Positions 53,328-61,565 of a stretch of 64,000 nt of DNA are shown in pieces. The first letter of the stretch is position 1. Each line of letters opens with the position of its first letter. The position numbers and the translations under genes are program-made. The DNA comes from Terriglobia bacterium (GTDB lineage Bacteria; Acidobacteriota; Terriglobia; Bryobacterales; UBA6623), in the NCBI GenBank assembly GCA_009841225.1, contig VXMF01000058.1, forward strand, positions 62,001-126,000. The letters are read 5' to 3'. The notes beneath the pieces were generated by a model. The model was given only the letters and a program-made list of their open reading frames with translations, had not been told where the DNA came from and made no database searches.

Positions 53328-53669
53328 GTGAAAGGGGTCCTGTTGGCACGCATCGACCTTCCGCAGGGCACGTTGGATCTACGGATCCTCAATACTGTGG
53401 CGCTCCAACCACAGGACGGCTGGGGAATATCGGAGCGCATCGGACAGGTTTCCAGAGACGTTCTGCAGATTCAACAAGGGTCTCTCAATCCCGCGCTTCA
53501 CCGACTGGAGCGTCAGGGTTGGATTCGCGCGAAGTGGGATGTCTCTGACAACAATCGCCGCGCGAAGTACTACGAGCTCACTTCGGCAGGGCAGCGCCAA
53601 TTGGAGGACGAGTCCACTTCGTGGCGTGCGCTGTCGACTGCGATTGAGAGCATCCTCGATATGGCCTAG
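53328..53669 (+). CDS. PadR-family transcriptional regulator
   Basis: A 113-residue regulator. The winged helix covers most of it: LPQGTLDLRILNTVAL, WGISERIGQVSRDVL, GSLNPALHRLERQGWIRAKW and RRAKYYELTSAGQRQL are the PadR marks. It is the acidobacterial PadR subtype that sits in front of ADOP permeases, and the permease gene starts 15 bases after its stop. The GTG at 53328 is the first start; a TTG at 53343 (giving MARIDLPQG) has AAGGGG close in front of it and may be the real one. It should repress the permease operon in response to a small molecule. Confidence 0.92.
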   Translation: MKGVLLARIDLPQGTLDLRILNTVALQPQDGWGISERIGQVSRDVLQIQQGSLNPALHRLERQGWIRAKWDVSDNNRRAKYYELTSAGQRQLEDESTSWRALSTAIESILDMA

Positions 53670-53684
53670 GCGGTAGTTGGAAGG

Positions 53685-56375
53685 ATGCTAGAGGGCTTTC
53701 TCCGTCGCGCGCAGGTCCTGTTCCGGCGCAAGCGTGCGGAACGGGAACTTGATGCGGAGCTGCAGTTTCACCTCGACAGGCTGACAGAAAAGCACATTGG
53801 CGAAGGAATAGCCCCCGCTGAAGCGGCCCGGCTAGCGCGTGTGCGCCTTGGTGGCGTAGCCAGAGTCAAGGAGGACTGTCGCGAGTCTTGGGGATTCAGC
53901 CGGATCGAAGCCCTGCTCGGAGACATCACCTACGGACTGCGCAAGCTGGGTAAGAGCCCCGTCTTCACTGCGACGGCCATCTGTGTTCTGGCGCTCAGCA
54001 TTGGCGGCGCCACTTTGTTCTTCGCACTGCTGCGCTCCGTTGTCCTTGCACCGCTGCCATACAGCAGCCCGGAGGAACTCGTGGTCTTGTCGCTTGACAA
54101 CCCGGCCACCAGCACGTTTGACCAGTCCTTCACAGTGCGGAGGGTTGAACACACGCGAGACCACTCCGAGTCATTCAGCGCGGTCGGGGCGTTTCTCAAG
54201 TGGCCGGAAGTCATGACCGTCTCATCGGCCGGTGACCCCGAAGCGCTTGTGGCAGCACGGGTCTCTTGGAACTTTCTCGAGATAGTCGGAACTCAGCCGA
54301 TCGTAGGACGCGGATTCGTCCCGGAAGAAGATCGTCCCTCGGGTCAGTCTGCAGCCATCCTCAGCGAGGGCCTATGGCAGCGCCGTTTCGGTGCGGATCC
54401 GCAGGTAACCGAACGGGTCCTGTTGCTGGATTCGCAGCCATACACCGTCGTGGGAGTCCTGCCCGAGGGGCTTGACTTCCCGTTTCCCGAAATCGACGTG
54501 TGGGTCACACGGCCGTCTCAGACGTCCCAGATGCCGGCTAGGTTTTGGCCATTCGTGATGACACAGGACGTCGTCGCTCGCCTCAAGCCCGGAACAACGC
54601 TTGCCCAAGCCCAGAGCGAAATGGACTCGTTGAACCAGAGCTTCATGTCGCGATATCCCAAGAGCATGGACGCCCAGCCCGGAGTCACTGTGCGAGTCGA
54701 ACCACTTAAGACACGCGTCGTTGGCGACGTGCGCCCCGTCCTGTGGATACTCTTCGGGGCGGTTTGTGTATTGCTCTTGATCGGTTGCACCAATGTCTCC
54801 GGACTTGTCTTGACCAGGGCTTCGGCGCGATCTCACGAGTTCGCCACGCTCGCCGCCCTAGGAGCCGGTACCTCTAGGCTTGTGTCTCGGCTCTTTGTCG
54901 AGAGCGCCACGGTCGTGGCGCTGGGCAGCGGGCTAGCAGTCATTCTGGCTGCCGGTTTGATTCGCATTCTGCCCCGTCTGCACATGCCTCACCTGCCCCG
55001 TTCTGACCAAATCCACTTGGACGGAGGGGTGCTGGCGTTTACCGTGGGCGTGGCAGCCTTGACCAGCTTGGTGATTGGTTTCTTCCCTGCCCTGGAAGTC
55101 GCCAGAAGTCGTATCGCGAGCCTCTTGACCGGTCACGCCACTGCGGCGAATCGGATATCCACGGCGTGGGGCCGGCGTTTCGCTGGAATCACAAGGCAGG
55201 AGCAATTGGTCGTCAGCCAAGTCGCCCTTTCGGTCGTACTCATGTTCGGAGCTGGCCTGCTAGTCCAGAACTTCGCCAAGTTGCAGTCTGTCGATCTGGG
55301 ATTCAATCCTGAGCGGCTACTCACGCTGAAAGTTCCACTGCCGACTACTAGTTACGACACGCGCGAAAAGAGATCGGTGTTCTTCCGAGAACTGGACCGG
55401 AGGCTGTCTGCCGTTCCGGGAATAGACGACTCGGCACTCATGCGGTCCATGCCGACCGCTCCGGCGCTCTTCACGAACGTCCATGTCTTGGGTCGAGACG
55501 AGGTTTCGGAGCGGGAAGAACCGCGGGCGATCCTGCAGAGCATCACCACCGGATACTTCGCGACGATGGGCATTGCAATCCGTCGAGGCAGAGCGTTCTC
55601 ACATCCAGATAACCGGTCCGAAGCACCGCCAACCGTCGTGATCAACGAGAGCTTCGCACGGCATTTCTGGCCCTCCTACCCAGCGGGACCCGACCCGGTC
55701 GGTCAACACCTGCGCCTGGCATTCGACAGGATCGACTCCGCCGAGATCATCGGCATCGTCGAAGACGTGCGAGAGTCAGGACCTGCTGAGCCGGCGGATC
55801 CGGGCTTCTATTTGCCGATGGCCTTCAGCCCGCCCGAGAAATGCTTCGTCGCTCTTCGAACCGGTCTTTCTACGCAGGCCGTCGTGGGACTCGTCACTCA
55901 AGCATTGCACGAGGTCGACCCAACCCTGGCCATCTCCGAGATCAAGATGATGACGGAAGCGCTCGGCGACGTCCTTGTCCGGCGACGCCTAGCTACAGCG
56001 CTGCTCGTTGCGTTCGCAAGTCTTGCGCTGCTCTTGAGCGTGGTTGGTCTCTATGGGGTCATCGCTCAGCTGGTCCAAAAGCGTACTCCCGAGATCGGTG
56101 TTCGAATTGCCTTGGGTGCGACTCGAGCGGACATTGCCAGTATGTTCGTCGGACGAGCCGTTGCGCTGGCTGGCGTTGGAATCGTCACGGGAGTTGCTAC
56201 GACGCTCGCGCTCGGCCACTTGGTGCAAGGCTTCGTATTCGGAATCGCTACGAACAATTCTGCGACGTTCGGGCCTGTGGTCTCATTCACGTTGCTAGCC
56301 ACGATGGCTGCGGCCGCGGTCCCCACTTGGAGGGCACTCAAGGTCGCACCGGCAACCGCGATTCAACGCACGTGA
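53685..56375 (+). CDS. ADOP-family duplicated ABC permease (FtsX/MacB type)
   Basis: An 896-residue permease of the acidobacterial duplicated orphan permease kind. The N-terminal 90 residues (AERELDAELQFHLDRLTE) form the family's cytosolic domain. Then come two repeats of MacB-like periplasmic domain plus FtsX-like membrane domain: spans near AICVLALSIGGATLFFALL, WILFGAVCVLLLIGC, LALLLSVVGLYGVIAQLV and the last near FTLLATMAAAA. PEIGVRIALGATRADIA is the typical coupling segment of the second half. No ATPase is encoded beside it, as usual for this group. It probably takes part in export of peptides or lipids. It stands 15 bases behind the PadR gene. Confidence 0.93.
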   Translation: MLEGFLRRAQVLFRRKRAERELDAELQFHLDRLTEKHIGEGIAPAEAARLARVRLGGVARVKEDCRESWGFSRIEALLGDITYGLRKLGKSPVFTATAICVLALSIGGATLFFALLRSVVLAPLPYSSPEELVVLSLDNPATSTFDQSFTVRRVEHTRDHSESFSAVGAFLKWPEVMTVSSAGDPEALVAARVSWNFLEIVGTQPIVGRGFVPEEDRPSGQSAAILSEGLWQRRFGADPQVTERVLLLDSQPYTVVGVLPEGLDFPFPEIDVWVTRPSQTSQMPARFWPFVMTQDVVARLKPGTTLAQAQSEMDSLNQSFMSRYPKSMDAQPGVTVRVEPLKTRVVGDVRPVLWILFGAVCVLLLIGCTNVSGLVLTRASARSHEFATLAALGAGTSRLVSRLFVESATVVALGSGLAVILAAGLIRILPRLHMPHLPRSDQIHLDGGVLAFTVGVAALTSLVIGFFPALEVARSRIASLLTGHATAANRISTAWGRRFAGITRQEQLVVSQVALSVVLMFGAGLLVQNFAKLQSVDLGFNPERLLTLKVPLPTTSYDTREKRSVFFRELDRRLSAVPGIDDSALMRSMPTAPALFTNVHVLGRDEVSEREEPRAILQSITTGYFATMGIAIRRGRAFSHPDNRSEAPPTVVINESFARHFWPSYPAGPDPVGQHLRLAFDRIDSAEIIGIVEDVRESGPAEPADPGFYLPMAFSPPEKCFVALRTGLSTQAVVGLVTQALHEVDPTLAISEIKMMTEALGDVLVRRRLATALLVAFASLALLLSVVGLYGVIAQLVQKRTPEIGVRIALGATRADIASMFVGRAVALAGVGIVTGVATTLALGHLVQGFVFGIATNNSATFGPVVSFTLLATMAAAAVPTWRALKVAPATAIQRT

Positions 56376-56514
56376 TTCTCCTTCATGCGCCCATATTCTT
56401 CCTCGGAGTGCCCGTCCTCTAGCACTCAGGAGAGGGCCCCATCTCAGACCTAGATCCCGCACCGTTCCTCCGGCGTGGCAAGGTTCTCGATCCAGCACCT
56501 GTTCTAATCGCACC

Positions 56515-56700
56515 ATGCTGGTTTTCCGAATCGCCACACAAGCAGACGTCTTGTTGCTTGCGTCTATGAACGAACGGCTGATACGTGATGAGGGCCACCG
56601 CAGCGGACTGTCACGGCAATCACTCGAGCCGCGGATGTCTCGCTGGTTGGCTGGTGACTACACAGCAGCTATCTTCTCGCTCGATCGAGAGCCCCCGGCA
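56515..56700 (+). pseudogene. Truncated GNAT acetyltransferase
   Basis: The first 60 codons read as the start of a GNAT acetyltransferase (MLVFRIATQADVLLLASMNE, LIRDEGHRSGLS, RMSRWLAGDYTAAIF). At about 56695, in SLDREP, the sequence changes abruptly to a C-rich stretch of proline and serine codons with no relation to the family; the acetyl-CoA-binding motif is missing. The break suggests a deletion or insertion end. Confidence 0.75.
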
Positions 56701-56790
56701 CCCTCCCCAGCCCCTCCGGCCTCCTCCAACTACTTCTCTCACAAGGAGGGCTACACCCCCTGCTACCCCCCTCCTTCCCTCACTTCAGGT

Positions 56791-56833
56791 GGCTCATTTC
56801 TAAATCCATGGGGATGGGCTCATTTCTAAATCC
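56791..56833 (+). repeat. 17-bp direct repeat near the GNAT break
   Basis: GGCTCATTTCTAAATCC occurs twice, at 56791-56807 and 56817-56833, nine bases apart. It lies just behind the truncated GNAT gene and the C-rich stretch. It may be the scar or the end of a lost mobile element. Confidence 0.6.
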
Positions 56834-57085
56834 TTCCGACAACTCCGCAAATCGTGGTTGACAGGAGGTCTGGACCGTAGTAGCCTAAGGCCGTCAACGT
56901 CAGTAGGAACCCGCATGTCGGGTCGCTTGCTGAATACAACAGTCAACCACCGGCGTCTGGGGTAGCTCCCCAAGACGCAGACGAATAGGCAGGACATCAC
57001 CGTAATCCTACGTGACGTTGACACGGCCCGGCACCATTGGGCGTGCCGGAGACGTGGCTTTGGTCAAGGGTCAACGGAGGTCGCC

Positions 57086-57430
57086 ATGCGACTTGCTCTC
57101 CTGCTCGCGGTGCTCGCTGGATGTACGTCCGGAACAGAGGGTGTTCCGTCTGAGACGGGCGAGGCCGACCGGTCAGTGTGGATGCCCTATTCGTACCGAG
57201 CCGTTTTCGACGAGGATGGTGTCCAGACGGGATGGATGCTGGCTCAGTTCCGTCTGGACATGGGCGCTCCCGCAAGCTACGAAGCGGAAGACGGGACGGT
57301 AGAGATACCGCTTGACTTCGAGATCGAGCGGCGAGAGATCAGGATGGATCTGGACTGGATCCCGCCGGACGATCTAGAGCAATCCGATCCCGAAACGGAG
57401 GTTGAAGATGCCGAAGAACGCACCCGTTAG
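57086..57430 (+). CDS. Small lipoprotein of unknown function
   Basis: 114 residues. The N-terminus RLALLLAVLAGCTSG is a lipoprotein signal with lipobox LAGC. The mature part is acidic and includes WMPYSYRAVFDEDG and DFEIERREIRMDLDW. GGAGGT precedes the ATG at the right distance. It overlaps the start of the next gene by 23 bases, so they are probably co-translated. No family recognised. Confidence 0.7.
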   Translation: MRLALLLAVLAGCTSGTEGVPSETGEADRSVWMPYSYRAVFDEDGVQTGWMLAQFRLDMGAPASYEAEDGTVEIPLDFEIERREIRMDLDWIPPDDLEQSDPETEVEDAEERTR

Positions 57431-58046
57431 CATGGTCCTTCCAGATGCGCTGGGGGGAAATCGACTGGAGGGAAATCGAGCCATTACGAAATGGGCGCGT
57501 CGCTATCCAGAACTCGATTTCGACAAAGACAACTGGATTCAAGGCAGGATCCGGACCTCTCTCGAATCAAGCGGGTGTCTTGATCTTGAAGATTTGAAAC
57601 GCCTAGGTGTATGGAAGAACGGTAGCGAACGTTCATCTAGCTTGTTCAAGCGGAACACCCCCGCGGAAATCAAGAGACGAACAGGCGAGGCGTACGAAAG
57701 TCATAGCATCGAACCAATAATGCAACTGGCAGGATTCCGCACAGGGTTCCCCATGGCTTCGTCTTTCATGCATTTCGCGTTTGACAACGAATTCCCAATA
57801 ATCGACAGCCGCGCGCTATCTACGCTAGGAGTACCGGAAAAAACACATATCGGCAAGCGCGTTTGGACGCTCTATTGCGACAAATGCCGGAGCTGGGCAG
57901 ATTACTACCAAGTTTCGCTTCGTGAGCTTGACAGGGCTCTCTGGCAGTTCAACGTAGAGGATTCCTTCTGGAAGCGCGTGCGCTTGATGGAAACCCGGGC
58001 CGCGCAAGACGACCGGGGTTGTGGCAGCGACGTGAATCGTGCGTGA
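57408..58046 (+). CDS. Conserved protein of unknown function, perhaps HhH-like
   Basis: A 212-residue soluble protein, cysteine-poor, lower in GC than its neighbours. Segments such as GFRTGFPMASSFMHFAFDNE, FPIIDSRALSTLGV and SLRELDRALWQFNVEDSF recall proteins with a DNA-glycosylase-like helix-hairpin-helix (a strand of type D-R-A-L after a buried helix), but catalytic residues cannot be placed. The ATG at 57408 has GGAGG at the right distance; a TTG at 57402 is less likely. It overlaps the lipoprotein gene. Probably a recent arrival. Confidence 0.65.
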   Translation: MPKNAPVSMVLPDALGGNRLEGNRAITKWARRYPELDFDKDNWIQGRIRTSLESSGCLDLEDLKRLGVWKNGSERSSSLFKRNTPAEIKRRTGEAYESHSIEPIMQLAGFRTGFPMASSFMHFAFDNEFPIIDSRALSTLGVPEKTHIGKRVWTLYCDKCRSWADYYQVSLRELDRALWQFNVEDSFWKRVRLMETRAAQDDRGCGSDVNRA

Positions 58047-58220
58047 AGAGTCAGGCTGGAATGCTCGCCCTGCCACTCACTCTGCACTTAGCAATTACAG
58101 CCCGTCTAGCGCGGCTAGATCTTGCAAGTAAGACTGTCGTCAAGCGGGTGCTCGAGAGCGCAAGAATCTTGAGCGGCCCGGCAAGTCTGAGCGGATAGGG
58201 TCTGATCGTTAGGTAACCGG

Positions 58221-59231
58221 TTACTTCCCTTTTAGCTGTCGCAGAGCCTCCAACAACCCCGCGATGTCGGGGCAGTCCCGCACTCGCCCCCCTTGTTGAA
58301 TTTGGTATGGCTCCGCGCCGTTCGCTCGGCGAGCGATGCGCACGTCGGCGTCCGACGTCCAATCCACGTCCTGGTATCCGAGCCGCTCCAGCGCTCGCCG
58401 GATCCACTTGGCCGTCAGATCGTCGCCCTGGACGGCGGCCCTCGGACCGCTGGGACGGTCGACGCGGAACGTCCCTTGGGCCGCATCGAAGCGCAATGCC
58501 TCGCTCGCAAAGACGCGTCCGAAGTCACCCTGCAGAACGAGTTCCTCCGGCGCGCCCTGATGAAAATCGCCCGAACTTGACGCCAGCCAGACCTCGTCCG
58601 CTAGTCGGAGCGCCAAGTCCAGATCATGCGTCGAGACCAGGACGCTGATCCCGCGGCGACGGGCGAGGTCGCGCAACAAACGCATCACGTGGAGCCGATG
58701 CGGCAGGTCGAGAAACGCCGTGATCTCGTCGAGGATGAGCAAACGCGGCTCCTGCGCCAGAGCGCGCGCGAGCATCACGCGCTGGCGCTCGCCGTCGCTC
58801 AGCTCTGCGATGTTGCGCGCAGCGAGATCGTCGACTCCAGCCGCGGAGATCGCTTCGTCGACGACGCGCGTATCGGTCGCTGACAGTCTGCCCCGCCAAT
58901 CGGTATGCGGCTGGCGCCCGAGCGAGACGAGCGTACGCACGTCAAGCATGCCGACCGTCACCCGGTCGGTCAGTACGACGGCCAGCAGTTGCGCGCGACG
59001 GCGTGGCGACAGCTCGCTCACTTCGGTTCCCTCGATCTCGACGCGACCGCTGCGGGCTGGCAGCACTCCCGAGAGCGTCCTGAGCAAGGTCGTCTTCCCC
59101 GTCCCGTTCGGGCCGAGCAAGCAGGTCAGCCGGCCCGCCTTCAGGCTCAAGTCGAGCGGACCCAGCACGGACGGCCGCAACGGGTACCCGACGTGCAATT
59201 CGCTGGAAATTAGCGGTGCTGGCGTCATCAC
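58221..59231 (-). CDS. ABC transporter ATP-binding protein, FecE/BtuD-like
   Basis: A 336-residue ATPase of an iron-siderophore or cobalamin type importer. Walker A is GPNGTGKTTLLRTL, signature LSDGERQRVMLARALA, Walker B LLILDEITAFLDLP and switch His in VSTHDLDLAL. The C-terminal 90 residues (after FRVDRPSGPRAAVQG) are an extra domain found in some Gram-negative FecE-like proteins. Stop and start of this gene and the permease upstream abut (one base apart), so they are coupled. The operon order is binding protein, permease, ATPase. Confidence 0.92.
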   Translation of the reverse strand: MMTPAPLISSELHVGYPLRPSVLGPLDLSLKAGRLTCLLGPNGTGKTTLLRTLSGVLPARSGRVEIEGTEVSELSPRRRAQLLAVVLTDRVTVGMLDVRTLVSLGRQPHTDWRGRLSATDTRVVDEAISAAGVDDLAARNIAELSDGERQRVMLARALAQEPRLLILDEITAFLDLPHRLHVMRLLRDLARRRGISVLVSTHDLDLALRLADEVWLASSSGDFHQGAPEELVLQGDFGRVFASEALRFDAAQGTFRVDRPSGPRAAVQGDDLTAKWIRRALERLGYQDVDWTSDADVRIARRANGAEPYQIQQGGRVRDCPDIAGLLEALRQLKGK

Positions 59232-60320
59232 CTATAGCTCCAGGCTCCGCGCGTGGCGGCGATCGAGAAGCGCCCACAATACGATCGGCGCGCCGATCAG
59301 CCCGTTCACCGCATTCATGTGCAGAAAGTGTCGGGACCACGGAAGATGCGTGATCAAGTCCGCCGAGAGCGCGAACAGCGCGCCCATCAGCATCACGGCC
59401 GGCATCAGCACAGCATGGTCCGCCGTTCGAAACAGGAGCCGACAAAGGTGGGCCGTCACGATGCCGATAAAGGCCACCGGACCGCAGAACGCCGTCACTG
59501 TTCCCACAAGCACGGCAAGAACGAGGAAGGTGGTCTGCCGTGTTCGCTGGACGCTCAGGCCTAACGACTGCGCGTAGCTCTCGCCCAGCAGCAACGAGTT
59601 CAGCGGCTTCACCTGCAGCCAAGCCATAACGAGCCCGACTGCCACCAAGGGAACGAGGATCTGAAGCTGCTGGAAGGTCGCCCCGGCGAAGCTGCCGTCG
59701 CTCCACGAGGTGAACGCCCGCGCTTGGCTCTCGTCCACGAAGTGCATCACCACACTGATCAGACCGGTAAACAGATACCCCAGCATCAGCCCGGCTACCA
59801 GCAGCGTTACCGTGCTCACCCTCCGCGAGAGTGCAAGCAGCAGCCCGAGCACCAACACCGTCCCGAGCGCCGACGCCAGCGCCATGGCGAAGTCGCCGAG
59901 CACTCCGTACTTGAACAACAGCGCGTTCCCCGCCGTGCCCGTGATCACCACCAGCAGGGCCACCCCGAACCGAGCGCCGAACACGACCCCCAAGATGAAG
60001 GGATCCGCGAGCGGGTTGCGGAAGACCGTCTGCAAGATGAGCCCGCACGTGCCTAGGGCCGCGCCGGAAACCAACGCATTCAGCGCGCGCGGAAGCCGGA
60101 AATTCAGCACGATCGGGCGCACGACTTCAGTCGAAGCCTCACCTCCCGTCAGCGCCGCCAACACGTCGCGCCAGGCGATACCGACCGCGCCTAGCGTCAG
60201 TTCCAGAAAAAACACGGCGGCGATCGCCGCTGCAAGCCCCGAATAGGTCAGCCACGACGGCCGGCGGTGCGCGGCGCGAGAGGGCGCTAGCTCAGCGCTT
60301 GCCGATGCGGCTTGCGGCAT
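59232..60320 (-). CDS. ABC transporter permease, FecCD family
   Basis: A 362-residue permease with nine to ten hydrophobic spans (for example AAIAAVFFLELTLGAVGI, PVAFIGIVTAHLCRLLF). Family marks are NFRLPRALNALVSGAALGTC near the N-terminus, NPLADPFILGVVFGARFG, and the late GPVAFIGIVTAHLCR. It brings an iron-chelate or cobalamin across the inner membrane, together with the ATPase directly downstream and the binding protein directly upstream (22 bases). Confidence 0.93.
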   Translation of the reverse strand: MPQAASASAELAPSRAAHRRPSWLTYSGLAAAIAAVFFLELTLGAVGIAWRDVLAALTGGEASTEVVRPIVLNFRLPRALNALVSGAALGTCGLILQTVFRNPLADPFILGVVFGARFGVALLVVITGTAGNALLFKYGVLGDFAMALASALGTVLVLGLLLALSRRVSTVTLLVAGLMLGYLFTGLISVVMHFVDESQARAFTSWSDGSFAGATFQQLQILVPLVAVGLVMAWLQVKPLNSLLLGESYAQSLGLSVQRTRQTTFLVLAVLVGTVTAFCGPVAFIGIVTAHLCRLLFRTADHAVLMPAVMLMGALFALSADLITHLPWSRHFLHMNAVNGLIGAPIVLWALLDRRHARSLEL

Positions 60321-60342
60321 TGTTCGAGTCTCTCCACGGATC

Positions 60343-61563
60343 TCAGTCGAGCGGTCGGAGGAAGTACTCCTCGTGGTCGACCGCGATCTCCGGATGGATC
60401 ACACGCACCAGATCCGCGAGGGCGCGGTCGGGCTTGTCGAGGCTTTGATCGGTCCATCGCGGGCTCCAAGCGCCCGCCTCGCCGCGGTCAAAGGCATAAA
60501 CGCGTTCCATCTGTACGGGCCGTAGCCAAGCGAAGCGACCGTCGTTGGCTACCAGCTGATCGACCGATTCGACGCCGCCCAGCCCCGTGATCCCCACCCA
60601 CAAAATGGTGTCCGCCGACCGGTAGAGCGCATCTTCATAGGCAGCGTGCTCCCAACTGCTCGCTCCCCCGCGCTCCCAGAAATACTCGCCGCCGGCGTCT
60701 CGCACAAGCTGCGCAAAGTAGTTGCGGTCGCCACGGACTTCCCAGAAGTCGCGTGAATCGGGCGTGCCGTAGAGCACATGGGGCCGATGAGCGACGTCGG
60801 CGGTCAACGTGCACATGACCTCGTAGTCTCGCTCCGCCTTGTCGAACCAATCGTTGGCGCGCGCTTCGCGATTGGTGAGCAAGGCCAGCATTTTCACCCA
60901 CTCAGAGCGGCCAAGCGGAGTCATCTCCATGTGGTCGGCCATCGGAAACGCCGTCACGCCGACCTCCCACAACTTGGGATGAAGATTGAACTCCGGGTAT
61001 GCCGAGTAGAACGTGAAGTGCACGTCCGGGTCCACCGCCATCGCTAGTTCGATATTGGAGTGCGTCCCGCCGCTGACCTCCGGGATTTCGCGCTCCATCG
61101 CAAGCTTGCGGATCGTCGGCTCGGTGATCCTGAAGCGATTTGGGACGCCGGCCAGACGGTCTTCGATTTCGAGCAAGGTGACGGCGGAGAAGATGCTTGA
61201 GCTGCCGGTCGTGAAGCGCCGAATCGGAACCTGGATCACACGCGCGGGCGGGAAGCCCGGAGGCGCCGGCGCTCCGCATTGAGCGAGCGCGTAGCGGAGC
61301 ACCTCCTTGTTGTCCACCGCCGGCGTAAACAAGACCTCCTTGTAGAAGCCGTGGTAGCGAACCTCCAACTGCGCCGAGCGGCGAAACTCAGTCTTGTACG
61401 GGAAATAGTCGATCTCCGGATCGAATTCCTCAATGCATCCCGCCTCAAGGTTCACCGCGCCGACGAGCGCTGGATCAGCCGCCGGCCACTCGGAGGCCGG
61501 TCGCACCTCGGTCTGATGGCAGGCCGCACAGGTAAGCGCCGCGACGAGCAGCAGCGCGCGCAC
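60343..61563 (-). CDS. ABC transporter substrate-binding lipoprotein, BtuF/FecB-like
   Basis: A 406-residue binding protein from a GTG at 61563. It has an export signal (ALLLVAALTCAACHQ) with cysteines placed as in a lipoprotein, although the lipobox is imperfect. The body shows the FecB-type two-lobe fold: FPMADHMEMTPLGRSEWVKM, ILWVGITGLGGVESVDQL and RPVQMERVYAFDRGEAG. It should capture a metal chelate or corrinoid for the permease and ATPase encoded directly downstream. The ADOP gene stops two bases before its start, so it may be co-transcribed with it. The open frame runs further upstream, but inside the ADOP gene. Confidence 0.85.
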   Translation of the reverse strand: MRALLLVAALTCAACHQTEVRPASEWPAADPALVGAVNLEAGCIEEFDPEIDYFPYKTEFRRSAQLEVRYHGFYKEVLFTPAVDNKEVLRYALAQCGAPAPPGFPPARVIQVPIRRFTTGSSSIFSAVTLLEIEDRLAGVPNRFRITEPTIRKLAMEREIPEVSGGTHSNIELAMAVDPDVHFTFYSAYPEFNLHPKLWEVGVTAFPMADHMEMTPLGRSEWVKMLALLTNREARANDWFDKAERDYEVMCTLTADVAHRPHVLYGTPDSRDFWEVRGDRNYFAQLVRDAGGEYFWERGGASSWEHAAYEDALYRSADTILWVGITGLGGVESVDQLVANDGRFAWLRPVQMERVYAFDRGEAGAWSPRWTDQSLDKPDRALADLVRVIHPEIAVDHEEYFLRPLD

Positions 61564-61565
61564 GC

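Noticed and set aside
56515..56829. Intact 104-residue acetyltransferase
   Set aside because: Only the first 60 codons match the GNAT family; the acetyl-CoA site is missing and the rest is low-complexity.
58942..60048. Minus-strand ORF of 368 codons
   Set aside because: Same strand but other frame of the FecCD and FecE genes, which have clear motifs; Arg/Ala/Gly-rich shadow.
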